A DNA stretch of 64,000 nucleotides from positions 153,656,691-153,720,690 of the forward strand of contig NC_134397.1 of assembly GCF_050003625.1 (NCBI RefSeq), in the 5' to 3' direction. The notes under the pieces are model-generated. The model saw nothing but the letters and a program-made list of their open reading frames with translations, had not been told where the DNA came from and did no database searches. The stretch comes from Haematobia irritans (Eukaryota > Arthropoda > Insecta > Diptera > Muscidae). How positions within the stretch are numbered: the stretch's first letter is position 1; the number at the start of each line of letters is the position of its first letter. The position numbers and the translations under genes were made by a program. This document shows positions 21,545 through 33,774 of this stretch, one piece after another.

Positions 21545-23046
21545 TATTTTGCAAATTTTTTTCTATGAAAATTTTGCCACAATTTTATTTCTATGACAAT
21601 TTTGTAAAAAAATTATTTCAACAGAAAATTTTAAATTTTTATAGAAAATTTGGTCAATGTCGTCAAAATTTTATTAAAAAACAAAGTTGCCAAAATTGTA
21701 CTTCTATAGAAAATTTTGTCAAAAATTTTATTTCTATAGAAAATTTTTTCAAAATTTAATTTCTATAGAAAATTTTGTCAAAATTTTATTTCTATAGAAA
21801 ATTTTGTCAAAATTTTATTTCTATAGAAAATTTTGTCAAAATTTTATTTCTATAGAAAATTTTGCCAAATTTTATTTCTGTAGAAAATTTGTAAAAATTA
21901 TATTTCTATAGAAAATTTTGTAAAAATTTTATTTCTATAGAAAATTTTGTCAAATTTTATTTCTATAGAAAATTTTGTCAAAATTTTATTTCTATAGAAA
22001 ATTTTGTCAAAATTTTATTTCTATAGAAAATTTTGTAAAAATTTTATTTCTGTAGATAATTTTGTAAACATTTTATTTCTATAGAAAATTTTGTAAAAAT
22101 TTTATTTCTATAGAAAATTTTGTAAAAATTTTGTTTCTATAGAAAATTTTGTAAAAATTTTATTTCTATAGAAAATTTTGTAAAAATTTTATTTCTATAG
22201 AAAATTTTGTAAAAATTTTATTTCTATAGAAAATTTTGCCAAATTTTATTTCTATAGTAAATTTTGTCAAAATTTTATTTCTATAGAAAATTTTGTCAAA
22301 ATTGTATTGCTATAGAAAATTTTGTCAAAATTTTATTTCTATAGAAAATTTTGTCAAAATTTTATTTCTATAGAAAGTTTTGTCAAAATTTTATTTCTAT
22401 AGAAAATTTTGTCAAAATTTTATTTCTATAGAAAATTTTGTCAACATTGTATTTCTATAGAAAATTTAGTCAAAATTGTATTTCAAAAAAATTGTTTTTT
22501 TTTTAAATTTTATTTAAAAAAAAATTGCCTAAATTTTATTTCTATAGAAAATTTTGCACAAATTTTATTTCTATAGAAAATTTTGTCAACATTTTATTTC
22601 TATAGAAAATTTTGTCAAAATTGTATATCAACAATTTTTTTTTTAAATTTTATTTAAAAAAAATTTGCTACATTTTTATTTCCATACAAAATTTTGTCAA
22701 AATTTTATTTCTATAGAAAATTTTGTCAAAATTTTATTTCAATAGAAAAATTTGTCAAAATTGTATTTCTATAAACAATTTTGTCAAAATTTTATTTGTA
22801 TGGAAAATTTTGTCGAAACTTTATTTCTATAGAAAATTTGGCAATACTTTATTTCTATAGAAAATTTTGTCAAAATTGTATTTCAAAATCTTTTTCCAAA
22901 TTTTATTTAAAAAACACTTGCCTAAATTTTATTTCTATAGAAAATTTTGTCGAAATTTCTTTTTTCTATAGAAAATTTTATCAAAATATTATTTCTATAG
23001 CAAATTTTGTCAAAATTTTATTTCTATAGAAAATTTTCTCCAAACT
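21545..23046 (+). repeat. SAT29 satellite array
   Basis: About 50 units of the 29-bp repeat, many close to the consensus with TTTCTATAGAAAATTTTGTC. Variants with GTAAAAATTTT cluster at 21890-22230, indicating local unit spreading. Unrelated T/A-rich interruptions (TTTAAATTTTATTTAAAAAA) recur near 22500, 22640 and 22895. Non-coding. Confidence 0.92.
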
Positions 23047-23547
23047 TTATTTCTAAAGAAATACATTTTCTATAGAAATAAAATTTTGACAAAATTTTCT
23101 ATAGAAATAAATTTTTGACAAAATTTTCTATAGAAATAAGATTTTGACGAAATTTTTAAAGAAATAAAATATTGACAACATCTTCTTATAGAAATAATAT
23201 TTTGACAAAATTTTCTATAGAAATTTTTGCCGAAATTTTCTATAAAAATAAAATTTTGACCAAATTTTTTATAGAAATAAAATATTGACAACATTTTCTA
23301 TAGAAATAATATTTTGACAAAATTTTCTATAGAAATAAAATTTTGACAAATTTTTCTATTGAAATAAAATTTTGACAAAATTTTCTATAGAAATAAAATT
23401 TTGACAAAATTTTGTATGGAAATAAAATTTTGACAAAATTTTCTATAGAAATAAAATTTAAAAAAAAATCTATATTAATAAACTTCTGACAAAATTTTCG
23501 ATAGTAATAAACTTCTGACAAGATTTTCTATAGAAATGAAATGTTGG
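23047..23547 (-). repeat. SAT29 array in reversed polarity
   Basis: At about 23050 the units switch to CTATAGAAATAAAATTTTGAC orientation and continue to 23547, where DINE-F1 sequence (GGTAGATTATTTTTTGCG) begins. The two arrays meet head to head. Confidence 0.9.
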
Positions 23548-23549
23548 TA

Positions 23550-24030
23550 GATTATTTTTTGCGATATGGACCAATTTGGCATGGTTGTTAGCAGCCATAT
23601 ACTAGCACAATGTATCAAATGTTCTCTTCCATGAGGTTCTGGAGGTCAAATCTGGGGATCGATTTATATGGGGGCTATATATAATTATAGACCGATATGG
23701 ACCAATTTTTGCATGGTTGTTAGAGACATTATACTAACACCACGTGCCAAATTTCGGATGAAATTGCTTCTTAAAGAGGCTTCGCAAGCAAATCTTGGGG
23801 TCGGTTTATATGAGGACTATACGTAAGAGTGGTCCAATATCGCTCATTTGCAATACCATCTGACCTACATCAATAGCAACTACTTGTGCCAAGTTTCAAG
23901 TCGATAGCTTGTTTCGTTCGGAAGTTAGCGTGATTTCAACAGACGGACATACTTAGATCGGCTTAGAATTTCACCATGACCCAAAATATATATACTTTAC
24001 GGGGTCTTAGAGCAATATTTCGATGCATTA
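23550..24030 (+). mobile_element. DINE-F1 element, 3'-truncated (copy g)
   Basis: Two diverged 153-bp monomers and the conserved 3' block (CATCTGACCTACATCAATAG, CAAGTTTCAAGTCGATAGC, GATTTCAACAGACGG, TATATATACTTTACGGGG) are present, but the hairpin end is lost after GAAACGGTAAAGG. Together with the reversed SAT29 array on its left it forms the body of one DINE-F1. Confidence 0.75.
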
Positions 24031-24199
24031 GAAACGGTAAAGGTTGGTTGTGGCTAAACTTAAGTTTACGAGGAAAGTATTATTTATTTATTATTTTTTT
24101 TTTTGGATTTTTTATTCATATTTACTTACATGCACAAAAATGTAATACCCGTTATAAATACTAATTCATTTGTCCTAATAACTAATTAACTTTACGTTG

Positions 24200-25820
24200 A
24201 TGAATTGCCAAAACAACATACACATATGCAACAAAAGCCAACCCAGATGTGAAACCAGTTTTGATTTTGTTTTGGGCTCTCTCTCTCTCTCTCTCTCAAC
24301 CTCTCTCACAGAAAAAAAAAGTTGCAAGAATTTGAGTTTGCAAGTTGCAACACCTCACCCCTCTGAAATGTTATATAACTAAGTGTTTGTAAATAACAAG
24401 AGAAATTCTCCTAGGTTAAAAGGTAAGAGTTAAACAGAATTTTCTCTTGCCTTTGTATGTCAAACTATTTATCTAATAAGGCGATCTACTCTTCATCTTC
24501 GCTCATTCTAATGCAAAAAAAAAAATGAGATTAAAGTGGGAATATATTGAACTCTCCAAATTGATTTCTCTGCTTGGTAAGAGAGAGAGAGAGAGTGTGA
24601 GAGAAGTTTTGTAGAATTTCCGTTTCTAATCTTTAAGCTTGGTGATATTAACATCCGCATCCCCTCTTTAATGGTTAGTACAATTTGAAACCTCCTTTCG
24701 GGCGGTTCGGTTATTAATCGTCATTCGAAATATAGATTAAGTCAATTCCAGCTGTGATCGATAGATTTGTGTTTGATTTATTCAGTGTGTGAAATTTAAT
24801 AAGTAATTTACTTATATTCTCAATGTTTATATACTATGTGTTTTGTTATTTTTATGTACTCTGAATCGATCCTAAATCTTTATTGACATTTTCTATTAAA
24901 TAATATTAAAGTGCTTGCAAATTGCTGACAATATCAATAAAGGTATATATTTATTTTTGTGTTTTTTTTTATGTTTAAATGTATTAAGCATGAAAAAATC
25001 TTTTGCTCTATTACATCGCAAATTGTTTTATGTACAGTTAATCATTTTTCCTATTAGTATATGTATATACAAAAACTTCAGTATGAGAAAAAGGTTACTG
25101 TACCACATTGGATTTGTGGCATGTTTGTTCGTTCCCCCAGTAATACACACACACATAGTAATGCAATGCACCGACAACACATAGTCAAGTAAAAATATTT
25201 TTTAATATCCATGTGTTGTCCATACCATCTTACAAGAGTGGGTAGCGCCAGATTTTTAGATTCCACTCCTTAAAATTTCACAGTTACTCTTATGTTTGTA
25301 GTTAATTTGCGCTATATTTATATATGTATTATGCGTTTGCCTTTATACACAACCCCACACCCGATACCCCCCAACCAAGATGCTTAGTCTATGCATTTTT
25401 AGCATAACGAAATATCAATCTATCATACTAAATGTGCATGTAACCGGTAAAACAATCGCATACACATGTATATGTATGTGGTTCTCTCAGATAAAAAGAA
25501 AACAAAAACAAACAAGCAAATGCTCAAGAGAAGCAAAAACAACTCAAGATATGCTCTCTTTTGTTTCTCTTCAGTAAGAAGAGAGTTTTAATATAATTAA
25601 GCTCATGTGGAGAATTTCCGTTTCCACTCATTGAGGGTGTAAAAATAAACATCCGCTTCCCCCCTTTATACATATACCTACAGACAAGTTAGATATTTAT
25701 TAAATTCTCAAATGGAATTGATCATTAAGTTTTTGTACTTTTCACTGTGGAATGAGTTTGTCTTTCTGCTCGTACTACAGCGAAATATAGAATTCAAACT
25801 AAATAAAGTACATTACACTC
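24200..25820 (+). repeat. REP-2K copy delta, older and shorter
   Basis: Colinear with beta from GAAACCAGTTTTGATTTTGT through GTGATCGATAGATTTGTGTT, TACTGTACCACATTGGATTT, AATAAACATCCGCTTCCCCC and CTAAATAAAGTACATTACAC, but with more substitutions and several deletions. No insertion and no adjacent SAT29. It shows the undisturbed site of the hAT insertion at 10028. Non-coding. Confidence 0.7.
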
Positions 25821-26939
25821 AACAAAAAAGTCAATCCAGTAGGAGAAAGTGGGTTAATTTTAGAAAGCTTAACTATACTATTCTACAAATGCCGATATGA
25901 TAAAAATAAGTAAATATATTTCAACAACTTAAAAAAAATATATAATGCCTAAAAATATTAGGCATAATATATTTTTTCACATTTAGTATTTTAACGAAAC
26001 ATTGGAGTAAGAAATAGCATACATGTTTTTAGCGCCATAGGAAATTCACATTTTATTGTCGATGTTTTCAACAAAGTAAGCACGGCTTAAAGAGAATATT
26101 GTTTGGGTGTTTCGGATTTTTAAAATTTAATATGGTAAACCGTTTTCAAGTTATTCCAATATATGTAGCGAAAGTGCCTTAATTTTGAACATAACGGTAT
26201 ATCTCGAAAAGTCGAGCTGATAGAAAAAAACCAAGTGCAGATTGGGATTCAGCGACCGTACTTCCGTACTTTCTAAGACTTGTCCAAAAGAACTGCCTCG
26301 GAAATGGAAAAAATCGATAGAGGATACCGGGATACTATCCAATTTCTTACAAATCGATTAAAGATTATAATGAATTTGGAATAGATCTAAATCTAACATG
26401 CATCTGAATTTAAAATTTCAACAATTCGCATTAAAAATGCCTCATCTAATCCCTGAAGAATTCAACTAGGTACACCGGCCTATACATCGAAATGTGAACC
26501 TATATAAACGTTGATCTTAGAATTTTAGTGCATAATATTTCGTAAAATATTCATAAATTCGTAAATATTTGTTTCGTTAAAAGTACGAAGAAAAGGCAAT
26601 GTTGAATATTCTGAGGACTTCGTAAAATGTACGAAAATCAATGAAAAATTCGTTCAGTATTTTCGATGTATGAATATGCGCTTGCACGTATGTACTCGTA
26701 CGTGCAACTAGGTAATACACAAAAAAAATTCTTTCCTCCCAAATGAAATTTTAGACAAACAAGATCGTTTCTCATTTGCTTTTCGCTGCAAGGAAGTTTA
26801 TTTGGAAGAAAAATATATACGTTTTGTGATAAACGTTTATTCTTTTCAAGGATGTAAAAACCATTTCATAAAGACTAATAACAATATTTTCTGGCTAATT
26901 GCATTTTCCCTCACATCTTTCTCACTTCCACGAGATTTT
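25821..26939. other. Low-copy sequence, no gene recognised
   Basis: Bases about 26255-26315 (CCGTACTT, CTTTCTAAGACTTGTCCAAAAG) resemble 40970-41030, suggesting an old repeat. A 16-bp stem with one mismatch, AATATATAATGCCTAA with its inverse, lies at about 25939-25975. Nothing else is supported. Confidence 0.4.
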
Positions 26940-27469
26940 TATGCCCTCCACCATAGGATGGGGGTTATGTTAACTTTGTCATTCCGTTTGTAACACATCG
27001 AAATATTGCTCTAAGACCCCACAAAGTATATATATTCAGGGTCGTGGTGAAATTCTGAGTCGATCTAAGCCTGCTATCGACTTAAAACTTGGCACAAGTA
27101 GTTGCTATTGATGTAGGTCGGATGGTATTGAAAATGGGCCATATCGGACCACTTTTACGTATAGCCCCCATATAAAACGACGCTCAGATTTACCTTGAGG
27201 AGCCTCTTCGAAGAACAAAATTCATCCGACCTGACTGAAATTAGGTACATGGTGTTAGTATATGGTCTCTAACAACCATGGAAAATTGGTCCAAATCGGT
27301 CCATAAATATATGTAGCCCCCACATAAACCGATCCCCAGATTTGGCTTGCGGAGCCTCTAAGAGAAGCAAATTTCATTAGATTTGGCTTAAATTTGGTAC
27401 ATGGTGTTAGTATATGGTCTCTAACAACCATGGAAAAATGGGTCCAAATCGGTCCATAAATGTATGTAG

Positions 27470-28146
27470 TAGAGGTCTGCATCGAATAACTTTTCACTAC
27501 ATGTATGCAATTCGCTGTCGAATATAGTACATACACTGTCTTTCTCTCAGAGCGCAAGTAGTGAAGTGAAGAGAACACTTGCTTGTCAAATACCACCAAG
27601 TACTTATCCGAAACAATATGTGTTCCGAAAAAAAGGAACAATAAAAATGTAAGTACTTGAGAAAAAGTACAACATGGATTCTCTTCACTTCACGTGGTAC
27701 CACAAGTATTTCTCAGGTATGTGCGAAGCAAAACTTTCCATTATTATTAATCATAGATATGTATGTATATCACATATTTCATATATTTATGTATGTCACA
27801 TACTTACCTTAACGTTTGCCGTTCGTTATAACAAACCAAAACATATATTATGGAGAGTAACTGTTTTTTTGTATTTCTGAAACTGCACGTGGTACATGGA
27901 GTACTCTATGAAGTTTTGTTCTCGCAACATACTCGACGTGATCACTCTGAGTACACTTCAATAAGAGGAAAAGAGGAATATGTGTTTGTCGGTAGTGAAG
28001 ACATCAGAGTAGCAACAAGAAGTTACTCGTGGCTTTGGTGTTCATCAAAATGTGTACCAATAGTTTTGCGACTCCCTCAAATAGATGTACTCATGTAGCA
28101 AGTACACGTGTACTCTGTATTTACAATGGAATTGTGCAGACCTCTA
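27470..28146. mobile_element. hAT non-autonomous element (TAGAGGTCTGCA ends), 8-bp TSD
   Basis: Perfect 12-bp inverted repeats TAGAGGTCTGCA/TGCAGACCTCTA are flanked by GTATGTAG at 27462-27469 and 28147-28154. The TSD fits nTnnnnAn, and removing one copy restores a DINE-F1 monomer. Length 677 bp. The interior contains repeats of CTTCACTTCA/TGAAGTGAAG and ACACGTG-type words; no transposase frame. The end sequence is nearly the same as in the 585-bp element at 33190. Confidence 0.92.
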
Positions 28147-28484
28147 GTATGTAGCCCCCATATAAACCGATCCCCAGATTTGACTTCCGGAGCTTCGTGA
28201 AAGGAAAAAATTCATCCGATCCGGTTAAAATTTGGTACGTGGTGTTGGTATATGGTCTCTAGCAACCATTCAAAAATTGGTCCAAACCGGTCTTAATTAT
28301 ATATTACCCACAGATTTCACCTCCGGAGCTCTTGGAGGAGCGAAATTCATCCGATCCGGTTGAAATTTGGTACGTGCTGAAATTTGGTACATTGCGCTAG
28401 CATATGGCCGCTAACAACCATGCCAAAATTGATCCATATCGGTCTATAGTTATATATAGCCGATACCCAAAAATAATATACCAA

Positions 28485-30705
28485 ATTTTTATTTCTATAC
28501 AAACTTTTGTCAACATTTTATTACTATAGAAAATGTTGTCAACATTTTATTACTATAGAAAATTGTGTAAAAATTTTATTACTATTATTTTTATTAATTT
28601 TATTTCTACCGAAAATTTTTCAAAATTTTATTACTATACAAAATTTTGTCAAGATTTTATTTCTACAGACAATTTTTGTCAAAATTTCATTACTATAGAA
28701 AACTTTGTCAAAATGTTGCCAAGATTTTATTTTTATAGAACATTTTATTACTATAGAAAATTTTGTCTAAATTTTATTATTATACAAAATTTTGTTAAGA
28801 TTTTATTTTTATAGAAAATTTTGTCAAAATTTTATTTCTCTAGCAAATTTTTCAAAATTTTATTACTATACAAAATTTTGTCAAGTTTTTATTTCTACAG
28901 AAAATTTTTGCCAAAATTTTATTTTTATAGAAAATTTTGTCAAAATTTTACTACTATACAAAATTTTTTCAAGATTTTATTTCTATAGTTAATTATTGTC
29001 AAAATTTTATTTCTACAGAAAATTTTTTAAAATTTGATTACTTTTATTTGTACAGAAAATTTTTCTCAAAATTTTATTTCTATAGAAAATTTTGTCAAAA
29101 TTTTATTACTAAACAAAATTTGTTCAAGATTTTATTTCTATAGACAATTTTTGTCAAAATTTTATTTCTACAGAATCATTTTTCAAAATTTTATTTCTAT
29201 ACAAAATTTTGTCAAGATTTTACTTCTACTGAATTTTTTTCAAAATTTTATTACTATAGAAAATTTTGTCAAGATTTTATTACCATTTTGTCAAGATTTT
29301 ATTTTTATAAAAAATTTTGGCAAAATTTTATTTCTATAGAAAATTTTTCAAAATTTTATTACTATACAAAATTTTGTCAAGATTTTATTTCTAAAGAAAA
29401 TTTTTGTCAAAATTTTATTATTATACAAAATTTTGTTAAAATTTTATTTCTACAGAAAATTTTTCAAAATGTTATTACTATACAAAATTTTGTCAAGATT
29501 TTATTTCTACAGAAAATTTGTGTCAAAATTTTATTATAATAGAAAATTTTGTCAAGATTTTATTTTTAGAGAAAATTTTGTCAACGTTTTATTACTATAG
29601 AAAATGTTGTCAAGATTTTATTTTTATAGAAAGTTTTGTCAACATTTTATTACTATAGAAAATGTTGTCAACATTTTATTACTATAGAAAATGTTGTCAA
29701 CATTTTATTACTATAGAAAATTTTGTCAAGATTTTATTTTTATAGAAAATTTTTCAAAATTTTATTACTATACAAAATTTTATCAAGATTTTATTTCTAC
29801 AGAAAATTTTTCTCAAAATTTTGTTTCTATAGGAAATTTTGTCAAAATTTTATTACTAAACAAAATTTTTTGAAGATTTTATTTCTATAGACAATTTTTG
29901 TTAAAATTTTATTCTACAGAAAATTTTTCAAAATTTTATTTCTATACAAAATTTTGTCAAGATTTTACTTCTACTGAAATTTTTTTTTCAAAATTTTATC
30001 ACTATAGAAAATTTTGTCAAGATTTTATTTTTATAGAAAATTTTGTCAACATTTTATTACTATAGAAAATTTTTGTCAAAATTTTATTTCTATAGAAAAT
30101 TTTGTCAAAATTTTATTACTATACAAAATTTTGTCAAGATTTTATTTCTACAGAAAATTTTTGAAAATTTTATTACAATACAAATATTGTCAAGATTTTA
30201 TTTCTACAGAAAATTTTTGTCAAAATTTTATTATAATAGAAAATTTTGTCAAGATTTTATTTTTATAGAAAATTTTGTCAACATTTTATTACTATAGAAA
30301 TCGTTGTCAACATTTTATTACTATACAAAATTTTGTCAAGATTTTATTTTTATAGAAAATTTTGTCAACATTTTATTACTATAGAAAATTTTGTCAAAAT
30401 TTTATTACTATAGAAAATTTTGTCAAGATTTTATTTTTATAGAAAATTTTGTCAACATTTTATTACTATAGAAAATGTTGTCAAAATTTTATTACTATAC
30501 AAAATTTTGTCAAGATTTTATTTTTATAGAAAATTTTGTCAAAATTTTATTTCTACAGAAAATTTTGTCAAAATTTTATTACTATACAAAATTTTTTCAA
30601 GATTTTATTTCTATAGACAATTTCTATAGAAAGTTTTGTCAAAATTTTATTGCTTTAGAAAATTTTGTCAAAATTTTATATCTATAGAACATTTTGTCCA
30701 ACTGA
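28485..30705 (+). repeat. SAT29 array with dimeric higher-order structure
   Basis: Two unit types tend to alternate: one with TTACTATACAAAATTTTGTC and one with TTTCTACAGAAAATTTTTGTC, giving a ~58-59 bp super-repeat, with regions of TTTTTATAGAAAATTTTGTC as well. It is the satellite module of DINE-F1 copy b. Open frames through it are period artefacts. Confidence 0.88.
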
Positions 30706-30967
30706 ATTATATACGTATTTAAACGGCTTTTTATTGTTTAATACTTATCCCGCATGAACTAACTTACAATTGAGAAGACGGTATTAAGAAGTTTTAAGAT
30801 ACCTTGCCGTCGGCAAGTGTTACCGCAACCCAAGTAATTCGATTGTGGATGACAGTCTTTAGTACAAGTTTCTATGCAATCTATGGTGGAGGGTACATAA
30901 GATTCGGCCTGGCCGAACTTACGATTACGATTAAACAAATTTTCTTTAACAGAAACATACATTTAGT

Positions 30968-31345
30968 TGGAAGCCACCGTGGTGCAATGGTTAGCATGCC
31001 CGCCTTGCACAAGGTCGTGTGTTCGATCCCTGCTTCGACCGAACACCAAAATGTCTTTTTTTTTATTATTTTTTTTTTTTTACATATATTCCAGATATGT
31101 TCGGAAGATTGCGAAATGGTGTTCAACATTACATACTACCATATAAAATTTTTACTATGGAACTGTAAAATGTGTCTTATTAAAGACTTAAAGTCAGAAA
31201 AGAACAGTGTTTGATATAAACGAAATGGACTGTGTTGTTGGTTCAAAAATATTTTTTTTATAGAAAAAATAAAAATTTTTTAAATAGCGAATTTTTTTGG
31301 TGATACAAGTTTAAAATTTTCGAAGAAATACAAAAAAATGCTCTA
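30968..31345 (+). mobile_element. SINE-2 copy 2, tRNA-derived
   Basis: The head CCACCGTGGTGCAATGGTTAG with B box GTTCGATCCCTG is closer to SINE-1 than to the copy at 17036. The T-rich run (31051-31081) and body (ATGTGTCTTATTAAAGACTT, GATATAAACGAAATGGACTG) match the copy at 17036. No target duplication was identified. Confidence 0.6.
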
Positions 31346-32053
31346 ACACGTTTTCGGTACACGTTTGCCAAACGTTTTTTTCTTTGCGTGTATATTCGAC
31401 TACAAGAAATATCACAAAAAAAAACTCCCATTACATTTATTTTGTGATATTGGTTTTCACTTAAACACATATGTTAGAATTAATTATGGAATTATATTTA
31501 AAGGAAAGTAATAAAAATTTTTATTTATGAACGCATTTTGCAAATATGTAGGTTATATAAGGACACATATGTGAAGTCGGGGTCCACATCGAATCAATAC
31601 AAACCCCATCCATCGATACTTGTACAAAGAAAAAATTTCACTGACATAATGGTTTTTTGTATATATATCCCATTGAAATGCGATTGTAAATTCCACAAAA
31701 TGTTTTTAAAAGATATTATCACTGTTTTCCTACACTCCACGGCAGCATTATGGGAAAATTGTGGGATTTATTTCTTATTATACCCGTTGTTAAACACACC
31801 CTAAACTCTTAGGATATGTTTTATGACTGACAACATCTTGAATATGAGGCATTCAGGTTAAAAGCAAATAATGATTGAAATGGGTAGAAACTTTCCATTT
31901 GTATGAATACCCTATAAATGAAAACTAATAAAAATGTTCAACAGGGCCGTGATTCATTAATCTTTCAGCATGGATTTGAACAAATGTTTTGCAAATATAA
32001 GGAAAATTGACATTTCTATGTACTTCCCAACAAAACCTGGAATAATATTACAT
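31346..32053. other. Low-copy AT-rich sequence, no gene recognised
   Basis: Short open frames exist but have no recognisable motifs. No repeat partner in the window. Confidence 0.35.
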
Positions 32054-32390
32054 GTTTATACCCTCCACCACTACTGGAGTACAGGGTATAATAAGTTTGT
32101 GCATTTAGATGATCATACACACACAAAAAAATTTTTTCTGAATCAATCACGAAATTAATTGATCCAATTAATTTTTTAATTGAAATGTCTTCAATCACAG
32201 AAATGGTAGTTTCAATTAAAAAATTAATTGACAGTCAATTAAAAAATTAATTGATCCAATTAAAAAATTAATTGATACTATTAATTTGTGTGATTGATTT
32301 TTATTTCAATTATAAAATTTGTTGATTCAATTAAATTTTTAATTGAATATTTTTTAAAACTCAATTAAGATTTTAATTGGAAAATTGCAT
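32054..32390 (-). mobile_element. DINE-F2 hairpin end carrying a truncated MITE-C copy
   Basis: Bases 32057-32117 are the hairpin end of a DINE-F2 (TATACCC...GGGTATAATAAGTTTGTGC). After TA at 32116-32117 comes MITE-C (CACACACAAAAAAATTTTTT, then AATTAATTGATCCAATTA repeats), which loses its other end near 32387. It lies in inverse orientation to the complete copy at 32694-32984. Confidence 0.65.
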
Positions 32391-32693
32391 TTACTGTATG
32401 ATTAAAATAAACAACAAATATATACAGTAGTAAGTTCGGCCGGGCCGAATCTTAAATACCCACCACCATGAATCAAATATAATAGTTTCCTTTGAAAAAT
32501 TCAGGGGGGTTTGATGACAGATATTTTCCCCAGCAGATCAGTGCGCCTTCTATACCCTTAATAAGTGAAATCGGTCTATATGGAGGCCTTACCAAGTGGA
32601 CCGTTAAAACTAAGTCATATACACTTTGTTATGGGAGTAAAATGCCAGTATATTTTCAATTTGTGGCAAATCGGATAAAAACTACAATTTCTA

Positions 32694-32984
32694 CACAGAA
32701 AAAAATTTCACGAAAATTTTTCCAATTAAAATCTTAATTGAGTTTTAAAAAATATTCAATTAAAAATTTAATTGATTCAACAAATTTTTTAATTGAAATA
32801 AAAATCAATCACACAAATTAATAGTATCAATTAAATATTTAATTGGATCAATTAATTTTTTAATTGACTGTCAATTAATTGTTTAATTGATACTATCAAT
32901 TCTGTGATTGAAGACATTTCAATTAAAAAATTAATTGGATCAATTAATTTCGTGATTGAATCAGAAAAAAAAATTTTTTGTGTG
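32694..32984. mobile_element. MITE-C, complete, TA target duplication
   Basis: Ends CACAGAAAAAAATTTCACG and ...TTTTTTTGTGTG are inverted repeats. TA lies at 32692-32693 and 32985-32986, and removing the element rejoins a DINE-F3 monomer. The interior is nearly all AATTAATTGA/TCAATTAATT repeats. Length 291 bp. A third, partial copy lies at about 50385-50520. Confidence 0.85.
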
Positions 32985-33189
32985 TAGAACCCCTAGGAGT
33001 TAAATTACCATTACACCGAACTACCGCTTCGTGTGATGGGGGCTATACCGAAACATTGAAGGATACACACAGTATTCAGCACATTTAATTGTAGTTCTAG
33101 AATTTAGACCCCAAATCGGAGGGCCGGTTTATAAGGGGCCTATATCAAAAACTGTACCGATACTCAATATATTCGGCACACCTCTTTAT

Positions 33190-33774
33190 TAGAGGTGTGC
33201 ACGTGACACGAAATTATCGTGACTCACGAACATTTTCGTGATTCGTGCGTGAGTCGTGAGTCACGCTCATGAAAACAGTGCGTGAGCGTGATTAACAAAC
33301 CAAAATGTCGTGCGTGAGCGTGAGTCACGAAAATAATATCTTCGTGAGTGTGCGTGAGTAACGAATTACACTCACGAAAATATTCCTGCTCACCAACATA
33401 AAACCCTTAAGAGTTAAATTCAATTACAATTTTAATGACACCTGGGATGTTAAGAGTTTAATAACACTCTCGATTTTAATAATGCTCATGTTTTCCGACA
33501 CTTCGGTAAGGTAAATTAATCATAAAATTATTCGTGAGTCACGATATTTTTCGTGAATCACGATATATTTCGTGAGTCACGGTATTTTTCGTGATTCACG
33601 ACGTGAATGTGCGTGAGCGTGCGTGAGTGTGCGTGAGTACAAATTTTCTTTTCGTGAGTGTGCGTGAGCGTGAGTCCTACCAAAAAATATCGTGCGTGAG
33701 TGTGCGTGAATATGATTTTTCAGTCGTGAGTGTGCGTGAGCGTGAGTAAACTATTACTCACGTGCACACCTCTA
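33190..33774. mobile_element. hAT non-autonomous element built of GTGAGCGTGAGT repeats, 8-bp TSD
   Basis: Perfect 17-bp inverted repeats TAGAGGTGTGCACGTGA are flanked by CTCTTTAT at 33182-33189 and 33775-33782. The TSD fits nTnnnnAn, and its removal restores the DINE-F3 text. Both sides of the 585-bp element are dense arrays of CGTGAGTGTGCGTGAG and TCACGA-type words in both orientations, with a unique centre at about 33400-33530. Such arrays may be reiterated transposase-binding sites. Confidence 0.93.

Larger units (their letters stand above)
26940..30930 (-). mobile_element. DINE-F1 copy b, expanded to 4 kb
   Basis: The hairpin end (TATGCCCTCCACCATAGGATGGGG) is at 26940, followed by the conserved block, 153-bp monomers (with a hAT insertion at 27470-28146), a long SAT29 block (28485-30705), then the 5' segment with GCAAGTGTTACCGCAACCCA and GATTCGGCCTGGCCGAACTT ending near 30930. 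The order of parts is the same as in the 1.63-kb copies, with the satellite module expanded from about 180 bp to about 2.2 kb. Confidence 0.8.

Noticed and set aside
28507..30687. Many 60-100 codon frames with FYFYRKFCQNFIS-type repeats
   Set aside because: The 29-bp period gives a 29-residue translated repeat in every frame. There is no start context or non-repetitive content.
28485..30705. CRISPR-like look of a 29-bp repeat array
   Set aside because: Units are contiguous with no spacers, diverge gradually and lie in an animal genome beside transposons. This is satellite DNA.
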